DNA of 64,000 nt from MED-G78 sp964275345 (GTDB lineage: Bacteria > Pseudomonadota > Gammaproteobacteria > Magnimaribacterales > D2472), in contig CAXYBK010000002.1 of assembly GCA_964275345.1 (NCBI GenBank), positions 32,591-96,590 of the forward strand. Reading direction: 5' to 3'. Positions 8,178 to 17,534 of this stretch are shown piece after piece (positions within the stretch are counted from its first letter, which is position 1; every line of letters starts with the position of its first letter). Below the pieces are notes generated by a model. That model was not told the DNA's origin and ran no database searches. It was given only the letters and a program-made list of their open reading frames with translations. The position numbers were made by a program, and so were the translations under genes.

Positions 8178-8621
8178 ATGGATATTGACGGTATTAATTA
8201 CACAGATAAATATATAAAAGAAATACTTTCTGAAGTTAAGACTATTGCTGTAGTGGGCGCAAGCTCTAATCCAGATCGAGATAGCTATAAGGTTGTAGAA
8301 TCGTTAGTGGCACATGGCTATAAAGTATTTCCAGTTAATCCTAATGAAAAAGATAGCTCTATTCTAGGGCTAAACTTCTACTCTAATTTAAAGTCAATTC
8401 AGGATTCTATCGATATGGTAGATATATTCCGTTTACCAAATGCTGTTATGGGCATTACTCAAGAGGCTATTGAGATCAATGCTAAAGTTATATGGATGCA
8501 ACTTGATATTATTAATCATGAGGCAGCAAATCTTGCCAAAGCCGCTGGTTTAAAAGTTGTTATGGATAGATGCCCTAAAATAGAATTCAAGAAATTAAAT
8601 TGGACTAGTAAGACTAATTAG
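8178..8621 (+). CDS. CoA-binding domain protein, YccU family
   Basis: A 147-residue single-domain Rossmann-type CoA-binding protein. The N-terminal strand and loop IAVVGASSNPDRDSYKV (about 23-39) are the CoA-binding signature. The family's DRCPK motif is at 130-134. E. coli YccU and relatives are stand-alone versions of the CoA-binding domain of succinyl-CoA synthetase; their physiological role is not settled. No Shine-Dalgarno is evident. It precedes an enoyl-CoA hydratase-like gene by 15 bp, probably in the same transcript, which fits an acyl-CoA context. Confidence 0.88.
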   Translation: MDIDGINYTDKYIKEILSEVKTIAVVGASSNPDRDSYKVVESLVAHGYKVFPVNPNEKDSSILGLNFYSNLKSIQDSIDMVDIFRLPNAVMGITQEAIEINAKVIWMQLDIINHEAANLAKAAGLKVVMDRCPKIEFKKLNWTSKTN

Positions 8622-8636
8622 CTTTAAATAATATAT

Positions 8637-9437
8637 ATGGAAGTTGAAAATATACTGCTAAAAGATAATGTTGATAAGGGTATTCTTCGTCTCACCCTCA
8701 ATAATTCAAAACATCAAAATACTTTGTCAGAAGCAATGATGGAGTCCTTAAAAAAAGAACTTTTAGACGTTGCAACCAATGAATCCATTAGGGTGGTTAT
8801 TTTAGCTGCAGATGGACCTATTTTTTGTGCAGGACATGATCTAAAAGAGATAACTGAAGCACGAAATAATGAAGACTTGGGACATGCTTACTTTGAAAAT
8901 TTATTTAGTACTTGCTCAGAAGTAATGCAATTAATTGTTAATAACCCCAAACCAATTATTGCTGAAATAAATGGAATTGCTACTGCTGCTGGATGTCAGC
9001 TTGTTGCAAGCTGTGATCTTGCTATTGCTTCTGATGAAGCAAAGTTTGCTACTCCTGGGGTAAATATAGGTTTATTCTGCTCAACTCCAATGGTTGCATT
9101 ATCAAGAAACATATCTAACAAACATGCAATGGAAATGCTCCTTACAGGAGATATGATAGATGCAAAAAAAGCTACAGATATTGGTTTAATTAATAATAAT
9201 GTAAGCAGCAAAAATTTAATGCAAGAAACATTAACATTAGCTAAAAAAGTTGCGAGCAAATCTTCTATGACTCTCAAAGTAGGAAAACAAGCTTTCTATG
9301 TCCAATCTTCATTAGAGTTATCTGAAGCTTATAAATACACCTCTAAAGTAATGTTAGACAATATTTTAAAAGATGATGCAAAAGAGGGCATAGAGGCATT
9401 TATTGATAAACGTGATCCTAAGTGGAAAGATAAATAA
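8637..9437 (+). CDS. Enoyl-CoA hydratase/isomerase family protein, ECHDC3-like
   Basis: A 266-residue crotonase-fold protein. Oxyanion-hole segments are visible: FCAGHDLKE (Gly66) and GIATAAGCQLV (Gly119). The region that normally carries the second catalytic Glu instead reads GVNIGLFCSTPMVAL, as in the ECHDC3 subfamily. Standard hydratase activity is therefore doubtful, and a thioesterase, isomerase or other CoA-ester role is possible. It ends in the usual crotonase tail EGIEAFIDKRDPKW. It lies between the CoA-binding protein and a dienelactone-hydrolase-like gene with gaps of 15 and 3 bp. Confidence 0.85.
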   Translation: MEVENILLKDNVDKGILRLTLNNSKHQNTLSEAMMESLKKELLDVATNESIRVVILAADGPIFCAGHDLKEITEARNNEDLGHAYFENLFSTCSEVMQLIVNNPKPIIAEINGIATAAGCQLVASCDLAIASDEAKFATPGVNIGLFCSTPMVALSRNISNKHAMEMLLTGDMIDAKKATDIGLINNNVSSKNLMQETLTLAKKVASKSSMTLKVGKQAFYVQSSLELSEAYKYTSKVMLDNILKDDAKEGIEAFIDKRDPKWKDK

Positions 9438-9440
9438 AAA

Positions 9441-10370
9441 ATGAAATTCAAGTCAGGCGATCAAGGAAATATATTTTATAAATCTTCAAACCCCTTTGAG
9501 TTCTATGACATTTTTAATGGAAAGAATGAAAAAAACCAAGAGGTTTTTGGCACACTGGTTTTTCCTGAAACTAAGAAAGACACATATCCTCTTGTTATCT
9601 GTATGCATGGAAGCATGGGTTGGGCTATGTCATCTCATGATCATTCAGTCAATTTCTTAGAAAATGGTTTTGCTATATTCAAAGTTCAAAGCTTTGAATC
9701 AAGAAATGTTACCTCTATTGTTGAAGATCAAGTCCAGGTCACAGTTGCAACTGCTCAAACAGACTGTTTTGAAGCATTAAAAATTTTATCAAATCATCCT
9801 GATATAGAACCAAATAATATATTTATTGCTGGATGGAGTTTTGGGGGTTCAACTGCAATCTATTCCGCATGGGAGCCTATTGCAGAAAAACTTGCTCCTG
9901 ATGGAGAAAGATTTAAAGCATTCTTAGCTTTTTACCCTGGAGCTTATATGTGGCCTGAAGAAATGCGATGGAGTTCAAGACCAATATTAAGTCTTATCGG
10001 GACTGATGATGACTATACACCTGCAAGCCTACTTGAGGAATTATCTCCAGCTATTAATAAAGCTGGAGGAAATAGCTCAGTTATTTTATACCAAGACAGT
10101 CATCATAGTTTTGACAGAGTGGATCCTGTTGCTTACTTACCCAATGCTGTGGCTTTGAGTAAACAGCATAGTGTAATTAAAAAAGATGGCTATCAATATT
10201 TTGATGGATCTGATGGAGTTAGATATGAAATGAATACCCCAGAGGAAAGAATTAAATTAATTCAGTCAGGCTTAGCACCTATTGGTGCGCATCTTGGTTG
10301 TAATTGGAAAGCTAGAAAAAAATCTATGAAGGATAGTTTAAATTTTCTTATAGAAAATCTTAGTGATTAG
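9441..10370 (+). CDS. Dienelactone hydrolase family alpha/beta hydrolase
   Basis: A 309-residue alpha/beta hydrolase. The nucleophile elbow GWSFGGS places Ser133 where classical dienelactone hydrolases have Cys. GTDDDYTP near 187-194 supplies the acid, and HH at 221-222 in DSHHSF supplies the base. The HGSMGW segment near 56-61 is the oxyanion strand. It is longer than the approximately 240-residue DLH standard because of a C-terminal extension. The substrate is unknown; esters or lactones are plausible. It begins 3 bp after the crotonase gene, and its last 11 bp overlap the convergent DoxX gene. Confidence 0.8.
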   Translation: MKFKSGDQGNIFYKSSNPFEFYDIFNGKNEKNQEVFGTLVFPETKKDTYPLVICMHGSMGWAMSSHDHSVNFLENGFAIFKVQSFESRNVTSIVEDQVQVTVATAQTDCFEALKILSNHPDIEPNNIFIAGWSFGGSTAIYSAWEPIAEKLAPDGERFKAFLAFYPGAYMWPEEMRWSSRPILSLIGTDDDYTPASLLEELSPAINKAGGNSSVILYQDSHHSFDRVDPVAYLPNAVALSKQHSVIKKDGYQYFDGSDGVRYEMNTPEERIKLIQSGLAPIGAHLGCNWKARKKSMKDSLNFLIENLSD

Positions 10371-10749
10371 CTCTTTTAGTTGAAGCTAATACAAGGAGCC
10401 CGGCTGCGACCCCCATATTTTTATAAAAATTTTGAGCTTCATGTGCTTGAATATCTCCATATAAATTCCAAAAATCATGAATAAAAACATTTATCAGCAT
10501 AGTCAGAATAAATAAAAGAATTGAGCTAATTTGCACATACTTTCCAAAAATTAAGAAAAGACCTAACCCAATTTCTATTAGAATTGTGAGCGGTAAGGAG
10601 ATTATTGCAAAAGGGACTCCTTTGGCAGCTAACAAGATAAGGTTATCAGAGTAGGTAAATATTTTACCTAATCCAGGCAATAAAAAGTAAATGCCAAGCA
10701 GTCCTCTTCCTAAAGCAAATATAAGATTATTAAGTTTCACGCTATCCAT
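10360..10749 (-). CDS. DoxX family membrane protein
   Basis: A 129-residue protein with four transmembrane helices. The first helix has the family pattern RGLLGIYFLLPGLGKI. DoxX-family proteins are small inner-membrane proteins of mixed roles, linked to quinone, thiosulfate or redox processes. No partner subunit is adjacent. The 3' end overlaps the dienelactone-hydrolase-like gene on the other strand by 11 bp, and the 5' end is 60 bp from the divergent SDR gene. Confidence 0.8.
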   Translation of the reverse strand: MDSVKLNNLIFALGRGLLGIYFLLPGLGKIFTYSDNLILLAAKGVPFAIISLPLTILIEIGLGLFLIFGKYVQISSILLFILTMLINVFIHDFWNLYGDIQAHEAQNFYKNMGVAAGLLVLASTKRANH

Positions 10750-10809
10750 CTTTTTATAATATCTTAAAACTAGTAAATCTATTAAAATATTATTTAAAAA
10801 GGAATATTA

Positions 10810-11601
10810 ATGAAGATCTTAGATAAAAGAGTGGTTGTCACTGGAGCTGCTAGTGGAATAGGAAAGGCCTTATCAATAGCATTTAATAAAGCTGGAGCCA
10901 AGTCGCTTGTTTGCGTTGATATGAATTTAGAAGGGGCTAAAGAGACTGCAGAACTAGTAGGTGGTATAGCAGTCCAAGCTAATGTAGCCAAAGAAGATGA
11001 GATTATTAATGTTATTGAAGAGGCTAATAAATTTTCTGGCGGCATAGATATTTTTTGTTCAAATGCTGGTATTGGTGGTGTTCCTGGTTTTTTTGAAGCT
11101 GAAGTAGAGGATTGGCAAAAAATATGGGAAATTAATGTTCAGTCTCACATTCATGCTGCTAAACACGTACTTCCACAGATGTTAGAAAGAGGGGATGGCT
11201 ATTTAGTTAATACCTCATCAGCTGCAGGGCTATTAACCCAGCTTGGAGCAGCCGGTTATGCAGTAACTAAATCAGCAGCTGTTAGTTTTGCAGAGTGGAT
11301 AAAAATAACTTATGGAAATAAAGGTATAGGAGTGTCCTGTTTATGCCCTCAGGCAGTTAGGACAGCAATGACTGCTGGTGGAGCAGGTGTAGCAGGTGTT
11401 GATGGAATGTTGGAGCCCGATGTTGTAGCTAATGACGTATTAAAGGCAATAGAAGAAGAAACTTTCTTGGTTCTTCCTCATGAAGAAGTTGCTGAATATG
11501 TTAAAAGAAAAGCAAACGATAGAGATAGATGGATTTCTGGCATGCAAAGACTTCAAGTTCAATTTGAAGATTTTTTAATGCCTGGTAAAGAAAAAGATTA
11601 A
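10810..11601 (+). CDS. SDR family oxidoreductase
   Basis: A 263-residue classical short-chain dehydrogenase. Motifs are TGAASGIG at 11-18, Asp37 after strand beta-2 (NAD preference), SNAG at 84-87, NTSSAAG around 134-140 with the catalytic Ser, and Tyr150/Lys154 in the GYAVTKSA segment. AAGGA lies seven bases before the ATG. The substrate is not deducible; hydroxyacyl or secondary alcohol oxidation is typical of such clusters. It precedes nagZ by 45 bp. Confidence 0.88.
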   Translation: MKILDKRVVVTGAASGIGKALSIAFNKAGAKSLVCVDMNLEGAKETAELVGGIAVQANVAKEDEIINVIEEANKFSGGIDIFCSNAGIGGVPGFFEAEVEDWQKIWEINVQSHIHAAKHVLPQMLERGDGYLVNTSSAAGLLTQLGAAGYAVTKSAAVSFAEWIKITYGNKGIGVSCLCPQAVRTAMTAGGAGVAGVDGMLEPDVVANDVLKAIEEETFLVLPHEEVAEYVKRKANDRDRWISGMQRLQVQFEDFLMPGKEKD

Positions 11602-11646
11602 ATAAATATTTAGATAATATTTTTTCTAGATGCTAAATTATTAAAA

Positions 11647-12672
11647 ATGTCACAACAAACACATGGTCGACTAATGATAGATATCGAAGGGATATCTTTA
11701 TCAGAGGATGACATCTATTTATTAAAAAATCCCAATATAGGAGGAATAATTCTATTTGAAAGAAACTTTGAGTCTCGTGATCAAATATTATCTTTATGTT
11801 CTGATATTAAAAGTATTAATAAAGAAATACTTATAGCTGTGGATCATGAGGGAGGTCGAGTTCAACGCTTTAAAGAGGATTTCACTCATATTCCATCGAT
11901 GCAATCTTTAGGAGATTTTGTTAAAAAAAATCCTAGTCAAGGATTAAAGCTTTCAGAAGAAATTGGTTGGCTTCTTGCTTCAGAGTTAATTTCGTCTGGA
12001 ATAGATATCAGTTTTGCTCCTGTTTTGGATCTAGATAGAGATAAAAGCTCTATCATTGGCAATAGATCATTCGGCGATGACCCTCAACTAGTGATTGATA
12101 CATCAGAAGCTCTAATTAAGGGCATGAATGATGCAGGTATGGCTGCTACTGGAAAACATTTCCCAGGTCACGGCGGTGTAGTTGAGGACAGCCATCTTGA
12201 GGCGCCTCAAGATTTAAGAGAATTAGAAGAATTGTTTAAACATGATCTAAAACCTTACATAATCCTTCAAGATTCGCTTAAAGGCATTATGTCAGCCCAT
12301 TTAACCTTCCCAAAAATTGATCCCGATATAGTAAGTTTTTCATTTTTTTGGCTCACTGTCGTCCTTCGTCAGCAATTAGGTTTTAATGGTGTTATTTTTA
12401 GTGATGATCTATCAATGAAAGGAGCTGACGTTGCTGGCAGTTATTCTGAGAAAGCGAGGATGGCCTTGGAGGCAGGATGCGATATGATATTAGTTTGTAA
12501 TAACAGAAAAGGCTCCAAAGAGGTGATAAAATATCTCGAAGAAAATAAAGTACCAAGAACATCAAAAATAACTACTATGCTAAAGACTAATGAAATTAAT
12601 TGGAATGATCTCAAAAGCCATCCCAGAAGAATAAGTGCAATATCTATGATTAAAGAGATAGGATTAATTTAA
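11647..12672 (+). CDS. nagZ: Beta-N-acetylhexosaminidase NagZ
   Basis: A cytosolic glycoside hydrolase family 3 enzyme of 341 residues. The GH3 signature KHFPGHGGVVEDSH is at 170-183 with Asp181 and His183. The nucleophile lies in FSDDLSM at 251-257. NagZ removes GlcNAc from 1,6-anhydromuropeptides during peptidoglycan recycling, and in Enterobacteria and Pseudomonas its product influences ampC induction. The substrate-binding DHEGGRVQRF segment at 66-75 is intact. Its stop codon overlaps the start of the next gene as TAATG, so translation is probably coupled to a membrane hydroxylase of unrelated function. Confidence 0.93.
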   Translation: MSQQTHGRLMIDIEGISLSEDDIYLLKNPNIGGIILFERNFESRDQILSLCSDIKSINKEILIAVDHEGGRVQRFKEDFTHIPSMQSLGDFVKKNPSQGLKLSEEIGWLLASELISSGIDISFAPVLDLDRDKSSIIGNRSFGDDPQLVIDTSEALIKGMNDAGMAATGKHFPGHGGVVEDSHLEAPQDLRELEELFKHDLKPYIILQDSLKGIMSAHLTFPKIDPDIVSFSFFWLTVVLRQQLGFNGVIFSDDLSMKGADVAGSYSEKARMALEAGCDMILVCNNRKGSKEVIKYLEENKVPRTSKITTMLKTNEINWNDLKSHPRRISAISMIKEIGLI

Positions 12673-13907
12673 TGGATTATGTTCCTTTAGCAGTCCCATT
12701 TTTTCTCTTAGCTATATTGCTAGAATTTATATTTGGTTGGCTTAAAAATAAAAATACCTATCGCCTAAATGATACTGTCAGCAGTCTTTTTATGGGCTCT
12801 TTAAGCACTGCATCAAAAATAGTTCTTATTGGTGTTGGCGGAGCAGTTTTTTACGCTATTGAAACTCATTATGCACTCTGGAGAATGGATGATAGTCTTC
12901 TTATAACCTGGATTTTTGCTTTTGTTGCCTATGATCTTTGTTATTATTGTTTTCATAGAATAGGCCATGAACGTCAAATATTTTGGGCATCTCATGTTGC
13001 TCATCATCAAAGTGAAGACTACAACTTATCGACAGCATTAAGGCAAACGAGCAGTAGTTTTTTATTAAATTGGATTTTTTATGTACCTTTATTTTTAATA
13101 GGAGTTCCTGCAAAAGTTTTTGTAAGTGTTGCTTCAGTAAATTTAATTTATCAGTTTTGGGTGCATAGTCAGCACATCCCTAAACTTGGCTGGTATGAAT
13201 TATTTTTTGTTTCTCCTTCAAATCATAGAGTTCATCATGCAACTAATGATATATATATAGATAAAAATTATGGTGGAGTTTTTATTATTTGGGATAGGAT
13301 GTTTGGAACCTTTCAAGAAGAGCAAGATGATGAGCCTTGTGTCTATGGCATAAGAGGACCAATTAGATCTTTTAACCCTTTATGGGCAAACATTCATATT
13401 TATCTTGGTATCGCCAAAGATTTCTTTCGAACAAAAAAATTTAAAGATAAACTCCATGTCTTGGTTGCAAGAACTGGGTGGCAGCCTGAGGATGTAGCTA
13501 AAAAATTTCCATCCAAAGAATATAATCCAAAAACTTACATTAAGTTTGATCCAATAGTAAGCAAACTAATAAGTTTTTATGGATTTCTCCAATTAATTGT
13601 CCTTGCAATTGTTGGACCTCTTATTATTGAATACGGATCTTCAAATTACATCTTAGGTCTTATATATGTAGGCATGTTAGTTTTTACGATGGTTTCTACT
13701 TCAAGATGGTTAGAAGGAAGATCTGCAATGTATATGGAAATTTCAAGACTATTTATTTTTACAATAATTGGAGTTGTAGGAACTCAATACTCTCAAAGCT
13801 ATGATGCAGCAATTTTTCTATTGATATATACCATTATTAATTTTGTGGCACTTCCTTTTTTAGGTAAGGTCTCCAATAATCAAAACACTGTATATCAGCA
13901 TGGGTGA
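12672..13907 (+). CDS. Fatty acid hydroxylase / sterol desaturase superfamily membrane protein
   Basis: A 411-residue integral membrane di-iron oxygenase. The His-box pattern is clear: HRIGH (95-99), HVAHH (108-112) and HRVHH (185-189), plus His165/His168. The extended C-terminal membrane region resembles alkylglycerol monooxygenase relatives more than short C-4 sterol desaturases. It is expected to hydroxylate or desaturate a lipid in the inner membrane using O2. It overlaps nagZ by one base and the following TetR gene by eight bases, so it may be co-transcribed with both. The exact substrate is unknown. Confidence 0.85.
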   Translation: MDYVPLAVPFFLLAILLEFIFGWLKNKNTYRLNDTVSSLFMGSLSTASKIVLIGVGGAVFYAIETHYALWRMDDSLLITWIFAFVAYDLCYYCFHRIGHERQIFWASHVAHHQSEDYNLSTALRQTSSSFLLNWIFYVPLFLIGVPAKVFVSVASVNLIYQFWVHSQHIPKLGWYELFFVSPSNHRVHHATNDIYIDKNYGGVFIIWDRMFGTFQEEQDDEPCVYGIRGPIRSFNPLWANIHIYLGIAKDFFRTKKFKDKLHVLVARTGWQPEDVAKKFPSKEYNPKTYIKFDPIVSKLISFYGFLQLIVLAIVGPLIIEYGSSNYILGLIYVGMLVFTMVSTSRWLEGRSAMYMEISRLFIFTIIGVVGTQYSQSYDAAIFLLIYTIINFVALPFLGKVSNNQNTVYQHG

Positions 13908-14484
13908 GACTAAAAATAAGAATAAAACAGATGGTAGATTAGAAAGAAGTAAAAAAAGTAGGGACCTTATTATTAAAGCCATGCGCGACCTCATTGATGA
14001 AGGTATATTAAGTCCAACAGCCCAGCAAGTGGCAGAAACTGCTCAGGTAGGGATAAGAACAGTCTTTCGTCATGCCAATGACATGGAAACTCTTTTCAAG
14101 CTCATCACTAAGGCCAATACTAAAAGGCGCACTAAGTATTTTTTGAAAGCCAGTTCGAGTGGAAGTCTTGAAGAAAGAATTGAGAAACTTGCTGATTCAA
14201 GAGCAGAAGGGTACAAAGAAATGCAAAATTTTATTTTAGCTACTGCATCCTCACAATGGAGGTATAAATTTCTTCATAATCAGTATAAGAAGACCATAAA
14301 AAAACTAAAAAAAAATCTTCATGAATGGTTGCCTGAAATGTCCAAGCTAAGCGATGAAAAACAAGAAATGATTGAAGCGATTATGTCTTTTGAATTTTGG
14401 TATAGACTTAAAATCCATCAAAATAACTCAAGTAAAAAAACTATTGAGATAATTACAAATCAAACTAAAGCATTATTTAAATAA
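13900..14484 (+). CDS. TetR/AcrR family transcriptional regulator
   Basis: A 194-residue regulator. The N-terminal helix-turn-helix (about 15-60) contains QQVAETAQVGIRTVFRHANDMETLF, which follows the TetR pattern with Phe in place of the common Tyr at the end of the recognition helix. The remaining all-helical part would bind a ligand and dimerise. It overlaps the upstream hydroxylase gene by 8 bp and precedes an acyl-CoA synthetase by 59 bp. It could control one or both through a fatty-acyl ligand, as FadR/PsrA-type TetR proteins do. That is inference. Confidence 0.85.
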   Translation: MGETKNKNKTDGRLERSKKSRDLIIKAMRDLIDEGILSPTAQQVAETAQVGIRTVFRHANDMETLFKLITKANTKRRTKYFLKASSSGSLEERIEKLADSRAEGYKEMQNFILATASSQWRYKFLHNQYKKTIKKLKKNLHEWLPEMSKLSDEKQEMIEAIMSFEFWYRLKIHQNNSSKKTIEIITNQTKALFK

Positions 14485-14543
14485 CATATTAATATTTTTA
14501 TAATAATGTCGTTATAATTTTTATATAAATTGAAGGGGATAGT

Positions 14544-16340
14544 ATGAAAGAATTTTTTAGAATGTTAGGGGAACTTAAATATATGATCCCAGTTTTGAGA
14601 TATAAATGGCCACATCCTGATAGCAATGCATCCTTAGCTCATACCTTTCAGGATTCAACTGAAAAATTTGCAGAGCGTCCCTTTGTTTACTTTGAAAATG
14701 AAACTTGGACATACTCTCAGGCTAACAAGGCGGCCAATAGTTTTGCGAGGTATCTTGTAAAAAATGGCGTGCAGCATGGCGACAGAGTTGTACTTTTTAT
14801 GGAAAATCGTCCTTATTATGTAATTTCACTTCTTGCATTAAATAAAATAGGAGCTATAGGTGTTCTAATTAATACAAGTTTGACAGGTGATCCTTTAATC
14901 CACTGCATAAATTCGTCTGATTCTATAAAGTGCATAGTTGGAGCTGAAAGAGCTAAGCCTTTAGAGGATGTGCTAGACCAAATTAATATTTCAAATAAAG
15001 ATGATCTTTTATGGGTTGAAGATAATAAAGATTATGGTCTCCCAGTCTGGGCAACAGATTTAAAAAGTAACCTAGATTTTGCTGATGATGAGAATCTAGA
15101 GGAAACTAATTTAGTTACATCTAAAGATACTGCATGTTATATATTTACTTCTGGTACCACCGGAGTGCCAAAAGCTGCCGTCTTACCAAATCGTAAACTT
15201 ATTGCAGCTGCAGTAAATATCACCAAAGCAGGCTATAGAATAAATCATGAAGATTGTATGTATAACTGCCTGCCTTTATATCATTCAACAGGGTTAATGC
15301 TTGGTTTATGTGGAGCTATACATGTAGGCGCTTCATCATTTATAAAAAGAAAATTTTCTGCCTCTTCTTTTTGGACAGATGCCCATAAATACAATACAAC
15401 AGCATTTGTATATATTGGTGAGTTATGTAGATACCTTGATAATCAAGAGCCCTCTGAAGCTGAAAAGAATAATCCAATAAAAAGTATGGTTGGCAATGGT
15501 CTTAGGCCTGATGTTTGGGACTCTTTTAAAGATAGATTTGATGTAGACAGAATAATTGAAATTTATGGAGCAAGTGAAGGAAATGCTCTATTTATGAATC
15601 TTTTTAATAAAAATAAGACTATAGGTATGACAAGTGCTGATGTTGCTTTACTCGAATATGATGTTGCTGAAGATGAAATTCTTAAAAATGAAGATGGGTA
15701 TTGTAAAAAGATTTCTAATCATGAGCCTGGCCTGCTAGCTATAGAGATTGGACCAAATGCAGTCTTTAATGGTTATACGGATAAAGACGCAAGTGAAAAG
15801 AAAATTCTGCGCAATGTATTTAAAGATGGAGATGCTTGGTTTAACACGGGTGATCTTATTAAAACAGTTGATGTTGGATTTGCTTTTGGAAAAGAACACT
15901 ATCAATTCGTAGACAGAGTTGGTGATACTTTTAGATGGAGATCAGAAAATGTTTCAACTAATGAGGTTGGTGAGATATTAAATGGTTTTACGGATGTAAA
16001 TATGTCGAATGTTTATGGTGTTGAAGTTCCAGGTTGTGAGGGTCGTGCTGGCATGGCCGCCTTTAGCCTTGAAGATGTAAAAAACTTTAATTGGAACGCA
16101 TTTTCTGAGCACGTAGAAAATAATTTGCCAAAATATGCTCGCCCTGTTTTTATAAGAATTATCCAGGAAATGGATACTACAGGAACTTTTAAATTAAAGA
16201 AAAATGAATTAAGAGACGAGTCATTTGATTTAAATAAAGTAAGTGACATAGTTTATTGTTTAAAACCATCTTCAAATACCTATGAATTACTTGATCAAGA
16301 TTGGTTAAACAAGATTAATTCTTGTGAAGCAGGTTATTAA
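14544..16340 (+). CDS. FATP/very-long-chain acyl-CoA synthetase family protein
   Basis: A 598-residue AMP-forming acyl-CoA synthetase. The ATP-binding loop FTSGTTGVPK lies at 201-210, followed by YNCLPLYHSTG and IYGASEGN. The C-terminal hinge DRVGDTFRWRSENVSTNEV is characteristic of the FATP (SLC27)/VLACS branch rather than FadD. It should activate long-chain or cyclic carboxylic acids, such as fatty acids or steroid side chains, to CoA thioesters. A TATAAT at 14513-14518 and AAGGGGA before the ATG support a promoter and start here. It heads a run of genes including a reductase, an NTF2-like protein and an OYE flavoprotein. Confidence 0.9.
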   Translation: MKEFFRMLGELKYMIPVLRYKWPHPDSNASLAHTFQDSTEKFAERPFVYFENETWTYSQANKAANSFARYLVKNGVQHGDRVVLFMENRPYYVISLLALNKIGAIGVLINTSLTGDPLIHCINSSDSIKCIVGAERAKPLEDVLDQINISNKDDLLWVEDNKDYGLPVWATDLKSNLDFADDENLEETNLVTSKDTACYIFTSGTTGVPKAAVLPNRKLIAAAVNITKAGYRINHEDCMYNCLPLYHSTGLMLGLCGAIHVGASSFIKRKFSASSFWTDAHKYNTTAFVYIGELCRYLDNQEPSEAEKNNPIKSMVGNGLRPDVWDSFKDRFDVDRIIEIYGASEGNALFMNLFNKNKTIGMTSADVALLEYDVAEDEILKNEDGYCKKISNHEPGLLAIEIGPNAVFNGYTDKDASEKKILRNVFKDGDAWFNTGDLIKTVDVGFAFGKEHYQFVDRVGDTFRWRSENVSTNEVGEILNGFTDVNMSNVYGVEVPGCEGRAGMAAFSLEDVKNFNWNAFSEHVENNLPKYARPVFIRIIQEMDTTGTFKLKKNELRDESFDLNKVSDIVYCLKPSSNTYELLDQDWLNKINSCEAGY

Positions 16341-16367
16341 TAATTAAAAATTTAAAAGGGGAATTTT

Positions 16368-17534
16368 ATGAGTGAAAGAAATTTTGATGTAGTTATTTAT
16401 GGAGCAACTGGCTTTACTGGAAAGCTGGTCGTTGAATATATGTTAAATCAATATGGTGATGATAATAGTATTTCATGGGCCATGGCAGGTAGAAGTCATG
16501 AGAAACTAATAGCAGTTAGAGACAGCCTAAATGTCCCCGAAGAAGTGCCTTTATTAATTGTAGATAGCGATGATAAAGCAAGTATTACAGATATGGTTAA
16601 ACAGACTAAATGTGTTTTAACTACAGTAGGTCCTTATCAGCTCTATGGAGACGATATTGTTGGAGAATGCGCAGCTTTAGGTACTGATTATGTTGATTTA
16701 TGTGGAGAACCTGGATGGATGCATGAAAAGATAGAAGCCCATAGTGAAGCTGCAAAGGCTTCAGGAGCAAGAATTATCTTCTCATGTGGTTTCGACAGTA
16801 TTCCATTTGATTTAGGCGTTTTCTTTCTTCAAAAAGAAGTAATTAAGAAATTTGGAAAGCCTGCGGCTAATGTTAGAGGAAGAGTGAGAGCTATGAATGG
16901 TGAATTCTCTGGAGGAACAGCAGCTTCAATGGCAGCGACTATGAGCTCATTAAAAAATAAGCCTGAACTTTTTGAAATTTTAGTAAACCCATTTGCATTA
17001 TCTAATGGTTTTTCAGGTCCTGAGCAGCCAGCAGATAGCAAGCCTATATTTGATGAAAAACTTGATACCTGGGTAGCTCCATTTTTTATGGCACCTATAA
17101 ATACAAAAAATATTCATAGATCAAATGTATTAATGAATCACTTTTATGGTGAAGATTTTTGTTACAACGAAATGTGGATTCAAGGTCCTGGGGACGAAGG
17201 TAAAGCTGCAGCTGATTTTATCTCAAGCATTAATCCTTTGGGTGATGCGCCTAAACCAGGCGAGGGACCTTCAAGAGAATCAAGAGAAAATGGAAATTAT
17301 GATATTTTATTTTGTGGGGATATAGAAAATCAAAGCATTCATGTGTCTGTTGCAGGAGATATGGACCCAGGCTATGGATCAACATCTAAGATGATTCTTG
17401 AAAGCGCCCTTTGTTTAGTTAATGACTGTCCAGAACTAGTGGGAGGTATATACACACCTGCCCCTTCAATGGGTATGAAATTAATTGAAAGGCTTGAAGC
17501 CAAAGCCGGACTTACATTTAAAATTGAAGATTAA
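16368..17534 (+). CDS. Saccharopine-dehydrogenase-like NADP-binding oxidoreductase
   Basis: A 388-residue protein with an N-terminal Rossmann loop YGATGFTG at 11-18, typical of the saccharopine dehydrogenase NADP-binding domain family. Related proteins include mammalian SCCPDH and mycobacterial trans-acting enoyl reductases that act on lipid intermediates. True lysine-pathway saccharopine dehydrogenase is unlikely, since the partner genes are lipid enzymes. AGGGGAA precedes the start. It follows the acyl-CoA synthetase by 27 bp and its stop overlaps the next start as TAATG. I infer reduction of an activated lipid or polyketide-like chain, without proof. Confidence 0.82.
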   Translation: MSERNFDVVIYGATGFTGKLVVEYMLNQYGDDNSISWAMAGRSHEKLIAVRDSLNVPEEVPLLIVDSDDKASITDMVKQTKCVLTTVGPYQLYGDDIVGECAALGTDYVDLCGEPGWMHEKIEAHSEAAKASGARIIFSCGFDSIPFDLGVFFLQKEVIKKFGKPAANVRGRVRAMNGEFSGGTAASMAATMSSLKNKPELFEILVNPFALSNGFSGPEQPADSKPIFDEKLDTWVAPFFMAPINTKNIHRSNVLMNHFYGEDFCYNEMWIQGPGDEGKAAADFISSINPLGDAPKPGEGPSRESRENGNYDILFCGDIENQSIHVSVAGDMDPGYGSTSKMILESALCLVNDCPELVGGIYTPAPSMGMKLIERLEAKAGLTFKIED

